Assembly (NCBI GenBank): GCA_022565015.1
Contig: JADFKI010000195.1
Coordinates: forward strand, 1-7,449
DNA: 7,449 bases
DNA from: Chloroflexota bacterium
Lineage (GTDB): Bacteria > Chloroflexota > Dehalococcoidia > Lucifugimonadales > JADFKI01
Direction: 5' to 3'
How positions within the stretch are numbered: the stretch's first letter is position 1; each line of letters begins with the position of its first letter. The notes beneath the pieces are model-generated. The model was not told where the DNA came from. It ran no database searches and was given only the letters and a program-made list of their open reading frames with translations. Below are positions 1 to 5,913 of the stretch, piece by piece. Made by a program: the position numbers and the translations under genes.

Positions 1-192
1 GATTGCGCCTCAACACGAAGGCGTATAGCTGATGGTCAGTAATCCACAGACTTTTTACATGTCGAGTTTGCAGGGTGATGTGCAGAAAGTCCTTGAACGA
101 TGAGATAGGTGTTTATGCGGCAGAGCGAAGGCACCATAATAAACCCGTCCGAATGCCCTCAAATTTAGGAAACTTCTTTGTACAAAGTCCAG
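1..192. other. Region downstream of rplT without a recognisable gene
   Basis: I see no convincing coding region, RNA gene or repeat here. Short open frames exist on both strands (for example a 24-codon plus-strand frame from 32 to 103), but none has a Shine-Dalgarno or recognisable content. A perfect 12-base palindrome, CTTTGTACAAAG, lies at 176-187, just past the rplT stop. It lacks a T-run on the minus side, so it is at best a weak end signal for the ribosomal-protein transcript. The interval starts inside unknown sequence, so the neighbouring gene may begin further left. Confidence 0.5.
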
Positions 193-561
193 CTAAGCCG
201 CAGCCGTCTGTAGCTGGTCCTTAGCCGTCTCCGCTATGTGAGCAAAGGCCTCAGGGTCTCGGATGGCGAGGTCCGCGAGCATCTTGCGATTGATGTCCAC
301 GCCGGCGAGCTTGAGACCATGGATAAGCTTGCTGTAGGTCGTGCCATTTATGTGCGCCGCGGCGTTGATGCGAATATTCCAGAGCCTTCGCATGTCGCCC
401 TTGCGCTCTTTCCTGTGAGCATAGGAATATTGCAGGGCATGTATGAGGGATTCGTGAGCGCGCCTGTACAGAGTGTGCCGCACGCCCTGGTGGCCCTTGG
501 TCATCTTTAGGACCTTCTTATGGCGCCTTCGCTTCGTGACGCCCCGCTTTATTCTGGTCAC
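193..561 (-). CDS. rplT: Large ribosomal subunit protein L20 (bL20)
   Basis: L20 binds 23S rRNA domain II early in 50S assembly and in several bacteria also represses its own operon. The 122-residue product matches the usual length (about 117-120) and shows the family hallmarks: N-terminal MTRIKRGV followed by a very basic tail (TKRRRHKK), the HRKERKGDMRRLWNIRINAAA core near residues 49-69, and the YSKLIHGLKLAGVDINRKMLADLA segment near 76-99. Each of these is a conserved L20 stretch. The start is a GTG, with an AGGAG Shine-Dalgarno at 569-573 seven bases upstream. It is the last gene of the infC-rpmI-rplT cluster, but 209 bases and an intrinsic terminator separate it from rpmI, so its expression is probably set partly by read-through or by its own promoter. 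Confidence 0.97.
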   Translation of the reverse strand: MTRIKRGVTKRRRHKKVLKMTKGHQGVRHTLYRRAHESLIHALQYSYAHRKERKGDMRRLWNIRINAAAHINGTTYSKLIHGLKLAGVDINRKMLADLAIRDPEAFAHIAETAKDQLQTAAA

Positions 562-608
562 TTTGGGTCTCCTGGTTACTTGGTTAGCCGGTCGGCCGCT
601 CCATCGGA

Positions 609-650
609 GGCTTCCTCTTATCTTCCGAACCTACCCAGAGGGGGGAAGCC
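609..650 (-). promoter_or_regulatory. Stem-loop in the rplT 5' leader
   Basis: On the minus strand GGCTTCC (644-650) is perfectly complementary to GGAAGCC (609-615). A further TCT/AGA pairing becomes possible if four C residues are bulged out, giving a roughly 10-base-pair stem over a purine-rich loop. It lies about 50 bases upstream of the rplT start in a leader that otherwise has no coding content. L20 is known in Escherichia coli and Bacillus subtilis to bind mRNA structures that mimic its 23S rRNA site. This stem is a candidate for such an element, but I cannot show the rRNA resemblance by eye, so the function is inference. Confidence 0.35.
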
Positions 651-704
651 TGCCGTGCCAATCCGCTTCGGGTCGAAACGGCCAACCGACGGGATTCAAT
701 CACA

Positions 705-737
705 CAAAAACCAGGCACTTCTTATCAAGTGCCTGGT
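705..737 (-). terminator. Intrinsic terminator or attenuator between rpmI and rplT
   Basis: A perfect 11-base-pair stem is formed by ACCAGGCACTT (710-720) and AAGTGCCTGGT (727-737) over a six-base loop. On the minus strand it is followed directly by a T-run (TTTTT, 706-710, the first T being part of the stem) and then GTGTG. There is no T-run on the plus side, so it acts in the direction of the operon. It starts about 35 bases beyond the rpmI stop and about 145 bases before the rplT start, so it either ends the infC-rpmI transcript or serves as a conditional attenuator for rplT. A TATAAT-like hexamer on the minus strand at 742-747 could be a -10 element, but no good -35 is visible. Confidence 0.75.
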
Positions 738-770
738 CGTAATTATAACCTATGCCAGGGGCTAATTCCT

Positions 771-977
771 CTATTTAGGGAGCCCGTTGGGAAGCAACTT
801 CTTCATCCGGCGCACGTCCGCAGGACTAACTTCGAGCTTCCCGGAGTACAATCGCCTGACGCTCGCGGGCTTCTTCCGCCGGAGATGACTGCGGTGCCCT
901 TTCATTCGGACGAGCTTGCCCGTTCCCGTGATTCTGAAGCGGGCGGCAGCGCCCTTGTGAGTCTTAAGCTTCGGCAC
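771..977 (-). CDS. rpmI: Large ribosomal subunit protein L35 (bL35)
   Basis: L35 is a small basic protein of the 50S subunit. The 68-residue product has the standard family start PKLKTHKGAAARFRITGTGK, the conserved HRSHLRRKK patch near residues 28-36, and the ADVRRMKKLLP end, at the usual length of 64-68. The start is GTG with AAGGAG (985-990) seven bases upstream. The gene begins 14 bases inside the 3' end of infC, in a different frame. That overlap favours translational coupling with IF-3 synthesis. An intrinsic terminator follows shortly after the stop. Confidence 0.97.
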   Translation of the reverse strand: MPKLKTHKGAAARFRITGTGKLVRMKGHRSHLRRKKPASVRRLYSGKLEVSPADVRRMKKLLPNGLPK

Positions 978-1548
978 CTTCGAACTCCTTCTTCGGATCG
1001 TCTGATTTGCTTGTCTTCTCTTCTTTTCGAGGGTTGGGCGCCAGTACCATCGCTAGAAACCGTCCCTCGAACTTCGGGGGCCTCTCCAAAAGCGCATCGT
1101 CAACCAGGTCCTCTGCAACCGCGCGAAGCAGGCCCATTCCCAACTCCGGGTGATCGATCTCTCGACCACGGAACATCACGGAGACCTTGACCTTGGAGCC
1201 CTCTCCGAGCAGCCTCGCCACCTGCCTCGTCTTCGCGGAGCGGTCATGCGCCCCTATGCGGGTCTTCATGCGGACCTCGCGGACCTCGTTACTTGCCTTG
1301 GACTTTCTGGCCTTTCTCGCGTCCCGCTCTTTACGCGTCGCTTCATAGCGGAACTTGCCGTAGTCCATTATTCTGCAAACCGGAGGACTGGCGCCAGGAG
1401 CCACTTCAACGAGGTCCAAGCCTCTTTCTTCCGCTTTTCCGATGGCCTCCTCCACCGCCATTACACCCAACTGCTCACCCTCGTCATCCACCAACCGTAT
1501 CTGAGGCACACGAATGCGTCGGTTTACGCGATATTCCTTTGGAGGGAT
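964..1548 (-). CDS. infC: Translation initiation factor IF-3
   Basis: IF-3 binds the 30S subunit, prevents premature joining of 50S and rejects non-canonical start codons and wrong initiator tRNAs. The N-terminal domain (VRLVDDEGEQLGV type segment), the family signature RIMDYGKFRYE, the basic linker and the C-terminal domain beginning near KTRIGAHD are all present. The first conventional start (GTG, 1507-1509) would remove the conserved RVNRRIRV stretch that normally precedes PQIRL. Upstream the frame stays open to a TAA at 1597-1599 with no ATG. The best start is ATC at 1546-1548, a few bases after AGAGGTGG, giving 194 residues. ATT at 1570-1572 is an alternative without a good Shine-Dalgarno. 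Non-AUG starts are known in infC of other bacteria, where they let IF-3 limit its own synthesis. The gene overlaps rpmI by 14 bases. Confidence 0.93.
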   Translation of the reverse strand: MPPKEYRVNRRIRVPQIRLVDDEGEQLGVMAVEEAIGKAEERGLDLVEVAPGASPPVCRIMDYGKFRYEATRKERDARKARKSKASNEVREVRMKTRIGAHDRSAKTRQVARLLGEGSKVKVSVMFRGREIDHPELGMGLLRAVAEDLVDDALLERPPKFEGRFLAMVLAPNPRKEEKTSKSDDPKKEFEGAEA

Positions 1549-1552
1549 ATTT

Positions 1553-1560
1553 CCACCTCT
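1553..1560 (-). promoter_or_regulatory. Shine-Dalgarno deciding the non-AUG infC start
   Basis: On the minus strand AGAGGTGG contains GAGGTG, a strong match to the 16S rRNA anti-Shine-Dalgarno. It is followed by AAAT and then the ATC codon that opens the conserved IF-3 N-terminus. No comparable site precedes the downstream GTG at 1507-1509. This supports translation starting at ATC. Confidence 0.65.
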
Positions 1561-1577
1561 AAGTAAACTAATATTCT

Positions 1578-1593
1578 CCAGACCGAGGTCTGG
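1578..1593 (-). promoter_or_regulatory. Hairpin in the infC leader
   Basis: CCAGACCGAGGTCTGG is a 16-base inverted repeat; folded, it gives six base pairs and a four-base loop. On the minus strand the loop region reads ACCTC, which is complementary to GAGGT of the downstream Shine-Dalgarno (1553-1560). With the predicted promoter upstream, the hairpin would sit at the very 5' end of the infC mRNA. It may stabilise the transcript or modulate access to the ribosome binding site. There is no T-run, so it is not a terminator. Confidence 0.45.
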
Positions 1594-1603
1594 CTCTTAC
1601 CGA

Positions 1604-1633
1604 AATATAGCATAGGGCCACGTGGGTAAGCAA
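1604..1633 (-). promoter_or_regulatory. Predicted sigma70-type promoter for infC-rpmI
   Basis: On the minus strand TTGCTT (1628-1633) is followed after 18 bases by TATATT (1604-1609), preceded by TGC, which gives an extended -10 motif. Transcription would begin near 1597, about 50 bases before the proposed ATC start of infC. The promoter lies in the 167-base gap between thrS and infC, so the ribosomal cluster can be transcribed independently of thrS. This rests on motif matching only. Confidence 0.55.
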
Positions 1634-1715
1634 TAGGGAATCCGTCCATTACATTACGCGGGTTTCCAACACAATAGGAGAAGCATCCCACAGGCATGCC
1701 ACCCTTATCGCGGGA

Positions 1716-3467
1716 TTACGACTTTGAGGCCACCTCCTCCAGGATTCGCTCCTGAACGTCGCTGACAGGCATGGCTCCCAGATCATCGCCCGACCTCAGC
1801 CGCACGGCGACGGCCCCGGCTTCAGCCTCACGGTCTCCGACGACCAGCATGTACGGCACCTTCTGCACCTGGCCATCCCTGATCTTGGCGTTCATTCTCT
1901 CGTTGCGGCCATCCACCTCGACACGTATTCCCGCCTCGGCGAGCGTCTTCCGGACCTCTTGCGCATAGTCGACGTGTCGGTCTGCTATGGGGATAATCAG
2001 CGCCTGTACCGGCGCCAGCCACGTTGGGAAAGCGCCGCCATAGTGCTCTATCAGCACGCCCATGAATCGCTCCAGCGACCCTAGCAGCGCCCTGTGTATC
2101 ATGTACGGCTGGTGCTCCTTTCCATCCTCGCCGATGTACGTCAGGCCGAACCGCTCAGGCAGATTGAAATCGAACTGCACCGTCGTGCACTGCCACAGTC
2201 GTCCAATGGCGTCCTTGATGTGGACGTCTATCTTGGGGCCGTAGAATGCGCCGCCTCCCTCGTCAATCCCGAAGGGCAGGTCCCTGCCTTCAAGGGTGCG
2301 TCGCAACGACTCCGTGGCAAGTTCCCAGCGGTCTGGGTCCCCCACGGCCTTTTCCGGCCTGGTCGAGAGCATGATCTCGAATTCGCTGAAGCCGAAGGAA
2401 CGCAACAGATGGAAAGTGAGGTCCAGCACCCCACCGATCTCCTCTTCGACCTGGTCCGGCGTGCAGAATATGTGGGCGTCGTCCTGCGTCATTCCTCGAA
2501 CGCGCAGCAGACCGTGAAGCACGCCCCCCCGCTCATAGCGATAGACTGAACCAAGCTCGCCTATGCGCATGGGGAGGTCACGATAGCTTCGCATGCGCGT
2601 TCGGTAGTACATGATGTGGAACGGGCAGTTCATGGGCTTCAGGTAGTACTCCTGTCCGTCCATGTCCATCGGCGCGTACATGTTTTCCTTGTAGAAATCG
2701 AGGTGGCCGCTGGTCTCCCATAGCGTAGACCTTCCGATGTGAGGCGTGTAAATTACGTCGTAACCGGCCTTGTAATGCTCCTGCCTCCAGAAGTCCTCGA
2801 CGATGCTTCTTATGCGAGAGCCCTTCGGGTGCCAGATTATCAGGCCGGGACCGGTCTCGTCATGTATGGAGAACAGGTCCAGCTCACGACCTAAGACTCG
2901 GTGGTCACGGCGTCTCGCCTCCTCCAGGCGCTCCAGGTGCTCGTCCAGGGCCTCCTGCGATTCAAAGGCGGTGCCGTATATTCGCTGAAGCATGGGGCGG
3001 TTTTCGTCGCCCCGCCAATATGCGCCTGCCACGCTCAGAAGCTTGAAGGCCGGGATCTTGCCCGTGGACTCGACGTGAGGTCCCGCGCAGAGGTCCTCGA
3101 AGTCCCCATGCCTGTAGGTGGAAATGGCCTCGTCCTCTGGAATACCCTCGATTATCTCCAGCTTTAGCGGCTCCTCAGCGTTCATCTCCAGGGCCTTTTC
3201 GCGAGGGTACTCACTGTACTCAAAGCGAAGGTCCTGGGAAATCACCTGCTTCATGCGGTCTTCGATCTGCCCCAACTGATCGTCGCTGAAGGGCTCGGGG
3301 ATCATGAAATCATAGTAGAAGCCGTCATCGATGGGCGGGCCGATGGCTAGCTTGGCCTCCGGAAACATCTTCGTCACCACGTCGGCCATCACGTGGGCCG
3401 TGGAATGGCGAATCCGCTCACGCAGGCCCGCCAGCTCAGAGTCTTGTTTTTGCGTCATTTCAGACAT
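1716..3467 (-). CDS. thrS: Threonyl-tRNA synthetase lacking the TGS domain
   Basis: This class II synthetase attaches threonine to tRNA-Thr in the cytoplasm and proofreads serine. The editing domain is present from the N-terminus, with HSTAH (His21, His25) and CAGPH (Cys127, His131). The catalytic core has motif 2 (YRYERGG ... LHGLLRVRGMTQDDAH), the zinc ligands Cys281 (MNCPFH), His332 (DDAHIF) and His458 (MIHRALLGS), and motif 3. The anticodon-binding domain spans about 485-580. At 583 residues it is about 60 shorter than the Escherichia coli type. A stop codon (3480-3482) lies five codons upstream of the start, so the missing TGS domain is real and not a start error. The outer ATG directly abuts AAAGG; the inner ATG (3456-3458) has that motif nine bases away and may be the true start. 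The gene lies upstream of infC, as in many bacteria. Confidence 0.97.
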   Translation of the reverse strand: MSEMTQKQDSELAGLRERIRHSTAHVMADVVTKMFPEAKLAIGPPIDDGFYYDFMIPEPFSDDQLGQIEDRMKQVISQDLRFEYSEYPREKALEMNAEEPLKLEIIEGIPEDEAISTYRHGDFEDLCAGPHVESTGKIPAFKLLSVAGAYWRGDENRPMLQRIYGTAFESQEALDEHLERLEEARRRDHRVLGRELDLFSIHDETGPGLIIWHPKGSRIRSIVEDFWRQEHYKAGYDVIYTPHIGRSTLWETSGHLDFYKENMYAPMDMDGQEYYLKPMNCPFHIMYYRTRMRSYRDLPMRIGELGSVYRYERGGVLHGLLRVRGMTQDDAHIFCTPDQVEEEIGGVLDLTFHLLRSFGFSEFEIMLSTRPEKAVGDPDRWELATESLRRTLEGRDLPFGIDEGGGAFYGPKIDVHIKDAIGRLWQCTTVQFDFNLPERFGLTYIGEDGKEHQPYMIHRALLGSLERFMGVLIEHYGGAFPTWLAPVQALIIPIADRHVDYAQEVRKTLAEAGIRVEVDGRNERMNAKIRDGQVQKVPYMLVVGDREAEAGAVAVRLRSGDDLGAMPVSDVQERILEEVASKS

Positions 3468-3484
3468 CCTTTTTGCAAACTATG

Positions 3485-3526
3485 GTCGGCCGCAGTGAAC
3501 TTACACACCTGTACAAAGCGACCGAC
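3485..3526 (-). promoter_or_regulatory. Stem-loop near the thrS ribosome binding site
   Basis: On the minus strand GTCGGTCGC (3518-3526) can pair with GCGGCCGAC (3485-3493) over nine positions with one G-U pair and a 24-base loop. It ends 17 bases before the outer ATG of thrS and lies downstream of the terminator-like hairpin. It could affect translation initiation. Escherichia coli thrS is autoregulated at a leader structure, but no tRNA mimicry can be shown here. Confidence 0.35.
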
Positions 3527-3553
3527 GTTGAGTAATTTACGAGGTTTTGAGGA

Positions 3554-3593
3554 CAAAAGAAAGCCTCCCGTATCCTGCACAGGGCGGGAGGCT
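3554..3593 (-). terminator. Intrinsic terminator or attenuator in the thrS leader
   Basis: AGCCTCCCG (3562-3570) and CGGGAGGCT (3585-3593) form a perfect nine-base-pair stem. The interior CCTG/CAGG can extend it. On the minus strand it is followed by TTCTTTTGT, a T-rich tail, while the plus side has none. It sits about 90 bases before thrS and about 135 bases after the acetyltransferase stop. It could end the acetyltransferase transcript. However, a good promoter (3687-3715) lies between that stop and the hairpin, so transcripts from it must pass the hairpin to reach thrS, which suggests attenuation. Confidence 0.7.
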
Positions 3594-3686
3594 ACGTAGT
3601 CAAGATGTGAGATCGAATTGAGTAAGCTATGCGGTTCCCAATTTCTCTAGCCCTTACCGGTTCACATAGTTATCCGAATTAGAATT

Positions 3687-3715
3687 ATTCTAGCGCCGCA
3701 CCAAGGGTCGGTCAA
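3687..3715 (-). promoter_or_regulatory. Predicted sigma70-type promoter for thrS
   Basis: On the minus strand TTGACC (3710-3715) and TAGAAT (3687-3692) are separated by exactly 17 bases, each close to consensus. Transcription would start near 3680, producing a leader of about 210 bases before thrS that contains the hairpin at 3554-3593. The acetyltransferase gene stops only 14 bases upstream of the -35 hexamer. Confidence 0.6.
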
Positions 3716-3728
3716 GGGCCTGCAAGCG

Positions 3729-4925
3729 TTAGAAATCGTTGGGCCACCACGGCGCTTGGGACGAGCGGAACATGGCGTCTGCGACCTCCAGCGCACCCTT
3801 CCTCCGCTCCTCTGCCCGGCCCGCGATGCAGAGGTTGGTGAAGGATATCGCGCCAAGGTAGCCCGCCGCCAGGTCTCCCGCAGACAGAACCAGGTCCGGC
3901 TCCGAGCTCGTCGGCCTGCAGTCGGCCCCGTCGGGCCCGCCTTCGAGCACGTAGCGTCCCTCGTTCCACGGGCAAAACGCGTCGCTTATCTCGAGCACAA
4001 GGCGGCCCTCACTGGAGTAGGTCCTCCGAGCGAGCGCCTCTCGAACATCGACCAGCCGAAGCCACAGGTCGTCGCGCACCGACTGTCGAAGCCTTCGCGG
4101 GTCGGCCAGCATCCAGGGCAGTGGGTCGTCCAGCGGCCGTTTTGGCGCGTGAGTCGTGTGCATCAGATCGATGCCGAAGCAGTAGCGCCACAGGGCGGCG
4201 TGAGCCTCTCTGGTGGCCGGCATCAGCTCGTGAACGATAACTCTACCCTCTCGGACCCTGTACGTCACGTAGCCTTCGGGCCGCCCATCCTCTTCGTACA
4301 CCACCATGAAGAGGGCGCTTGCACTCTCCCTATAAGGCTCCGGGTCGGCAAAATACAGGTCCCACAGCTTTTCGGAGCCCTTCAAGTAACCCGGTCTTTC
4401 AGAGCAGGCCCGGTGGGTGATTCCGGGAAACAGACTGCTCGCCTCAGGCTTCTCGACGAACCTCAGCTTGCCGCCGACCTCCGGGAAGTGGCTGAATTTC
4501 GTATGAGGCCTCTCCAATGTAAAGTCCACCTGCAGAGTCGCCGGCCCATACCCAAAACGGCCGTATATGACGCTCTCGGACGCGCCAAGGCACGACAGCA
4601 CCTCACCCCTTTCGTGGAAGTCCTTCATGGACCACGCGGTCATCTTCGTGAGGATGCCTTGCCGTCGATGTGTAGGCTGCACCGTAACGGAATCGAGCAG
4701 CGTTGCGGGCAACATGCCGCCGGGCACGTACAGCTCCAACGAGTAGGACAGGACCGTTCCGACGATGTCACTGCCGTCGAAGGCAGCCAGGGCCCGTCCG
4801 CTGGAGATCGCAGCTCGATAGGACTCAAATATATTGGCGTCAAAGTGATGTCCGAATCCACGCGTCACTGCCCTAGCGTATTCGTCCAGCTCGTCTTCGT
4901 TTACGAGCCGCAGCCTCGTTTCCAT
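3729..4925 (-). CDS. Eis-like GNAT family N-acetyltransferase
   Basis: Eis-type proteins transfer acetyl groups from acetyl-CoA to amines of varied acceptors, including aminoglycosides and protein lysines. The layout is two GNAT folds plus a C-terminal SCP2-like domain, and the length fits (about 400). Visible features, numbered from the chosen start, are DSVTVQPTHRRQGILTKM (about 78-95, the acetyl-CoA loop RRxGIL) and SESVIYGRFGYGPA (about 116-129), which holds the tyrosine expected to be the general acid. The chain ends in a C-terminal phenylalanine (WPNDF), as in mycobacterial Eis, where the terminal carboxylate takes part in catalysis. I chose ATG 4923-4925 because GAGGA (4931-4935) lies five bases upstream and LRLVNEDEL fits the family start. 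An in-frame ATG at 4977-4979 would add 18 residues with only a weak ribosome site. The natural substrate cannot be told, so naming it a resistance gene would be unjustified. Confidence 0.87.
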   Translation of the reverse strand: METRLRLVNEDELDEYARAVTRGFGHHFDANIFESYRAAISSGRALAAFDGSDIVGTVLSYSLELYVPGGMLPATLLDSVTVQPTHRRQGILTKMTAWSMKDFHERGEVLSCLGASESVIYGRFGYGPATLQVDFTLERPHTKFSHFPEVGGKLRFVEKPEASSLFPGITHRACSERPGYLKGSEKLWDLYFADPEPYRESASALFMVVYEEDGRPEGYVTYRVREGRVIVHELMPATREAHAALWRYCFGIDLMHTTHAPKRPLDDPLPWMLADPRRLRQSVRDDLWLRLVDVREALARRTYSSEGRLVLEISDAFCPWNEGRYVLEGGPDGADCRPTSSEPDLVLSAGDLAAGYLGAISFTNLCIAGRAEERRKGALEVADAMFRSSQAPWWPNDF

Positions 4926-4978
4926 TGACGTCCTCGCCGTGGCCGTGGCCACTCTTACGCACTCGAAGTCAAAGCCCA

Positions 4979-5006
4979 TTTAACACCCAGGCGAGCATTA
5001 TATAAA
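4979..5006. promoter_or_regulatory. Shared AT-rich divergent promoter interval
   Basis: The stretch around 4996-5006 reads TATAAT on the minus strand (4997-5002), towards the acetyltransferase, and TATAAA on the plus strand (5001-5006), towards the membrane protein. It is the most AT-rich short patch between the two divergent genes. The matching -35 elements are poor: TTTAAC on plus at 16 bases, and CTTAGT on minus at 16 bases. The two -10 elements overlap, so transcription in the two directions may compete. This is motif inference only. Confidence 0.35.
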
Positions 5007-5073
5007 GGTAAACTTGGGACTAAGCGATGCAGGTGAGGTAATCGGATTTGGCCCTGAGCAGAGGAGCCTTATC

Positions 5074-5598
5074 ATGGACAACGTCCGCATCCAGTCGCTG
5101 GCAATCACGAGCCTGGCGATCGCCAACGTTTGGCTTGCCGTTCAGAACGTACGGTGGCTCGTATACGCCAACCCGGTCCGCACTTCCCTCCCCTTAGGCG
5201 ACCTGTCCAAGAGCTACGACCCCATGCTCGAAGCGCCCGCGATACTGATCGGGCTCGCAGCCTTTTACATACTGGTATACCGGTTGTCCTTCGGCCTGTG
5301 GAAGATCCGTCTCTCCAGCTTTAGCCACGGCCTTAGGATACGGGTGCTCTCCATAAACAGCCTGGTCCTGGTGGCTTTGACCGGCGTGGGCGCGATCCAG
5401 TGGTTTGCGTTCTTCAGCTACACGCCGCTGGACATGATCGCCGTGTCGTCCGCCGGCACTATAGCCGCGGCCGCAGCCTTCTACCTGGAGTTCAAGCCGT
5501 TGAAGGACGGCCAGATCAAACTGGATTCGTGGCTGCCGTTCAAGACTCTGGACCATATTTTGGAGATCTGGCACCGTCCTCAGAGGTCGAAGCTATGA
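5074..5598 (+). CDS. Hypothetical four-helix membrane protein
   Basis: I do not recognise this family. The 174-residue product has four hydrophobic segments consistent with membrane helices: about 8-31 (LAITSLAIANVWLAV), 54-75 (APAILIGLAAFYILVY), 91-115 (LSINSLVLVALTGVGAI) and 120-140 (MIAVSSAGTIAAAAAFYLEF). A loop of about 22 residues separates the first two, and the tail of about 34 residues is polar and basic. ATG 5074-5076 is chosen because GAGGAG (5061-5066) lies seven bases upstream. A TTG at 5014 would add 20 residues without a ribosome site and without obvious reason. It is divergent from the acetyltransferase, with no partner gene downstream. No catalytic motif is visible, so a small inner-membrane protein of unknown role is all that can be supported. 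Confidence 0.75.
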   Translation: MDNVRIQSLAITSLAIANVWLAVQNVRWLVYANPVRTSLPLGDLSKSYDPMLEAPAILIGLAAFYILVYRLSFGLWKIRLSSFSHGLRIRVLSINSLVLVALTGVGAIQWFAFFSYTPLDMIAVSSAGTIAAAAAFYLEFKPLKDGQIKLDSWLPFKTLDHILEIWHRPQRSKL

Positions 5599-5913
5599 TC
5601 GGCGCCTGGGATTTCTTTTAGCCCTTGGAGCGTGGCCAACTCCCGTCATAGCCAACGCACCTGGTAGGACGGCCAAGGTCCCTTCGCAAGAAGTCGGCAC
5701 GCTTGACGGTGTGGGTTGACACCTTTCCGGACCGCTTGCTGGTCCACTACGGAGCCGTCGACGCTTACACCCATACGACTGGCAACGCATCGCCAGGGAT
5801 TCATGGACAGCGGGTGACTGGCGGCACCGGACGCGCGACTAGCCTACCAGGAAGTTCCCGCAAAGCGGCAACCTGTTGACCACTGCGCCGTGCAACATAC
5901 GACTCTCTGAGGC
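5599..5913. other. Gene-poor interval between the membrane protein and the S74 ORF
   Basis: About 315 bases with no recognisable gene. A plus-strand frame is open from 5652 to 5876 (75 codons), but its only plausible start is an internal GTG (5709) without a Shine-Dalgarno, and the translation resembles nothing I know. No tRNA, repeat array or clear intrinsic terminator is visible. It may be decayed sequence at the edge of the accessory region, given the truncated look of the next ORF. Confidence 0.4.

Noticed and set aside
176..187. Palindrome CTTTGTACAAAG as a terminator of rplT
   Set aside because: It is self-complementary without a loop and has no T-run on the minus strand.
729..1566. 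Plus-strand open frames opposite infC and rpmI
   Set aside because: They are antisense to highly conserved translation genes and have no ribosome sites.
3595..3680. T-box riboswitch in the thrS leader
   Set aside because: TTGGGAACCGC on the minus strand (around 3631-3641) is close to the T-box core, but one base is extra. It is not placed beside the terminator, and fewer than 45 bases of leader precede it, too few for a standard stem I. I keep only a generic attenuator.
3756..4928. Open plus-strand frame of 390 codons
   Set aside because: It is the antisense shadow of the Eis-like acetyltransferase, which has clear motifs and a ribosome site. The plus translation is rich in Arg, Pro, His and Gln without any domain signal.
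5652..5876. Plus-strand frame of 75 codons
   Set aside because: No good start, no Shine-Dalgarno and no recognisable content. An open frame of this length is expected by chance in GC-rich DNA.
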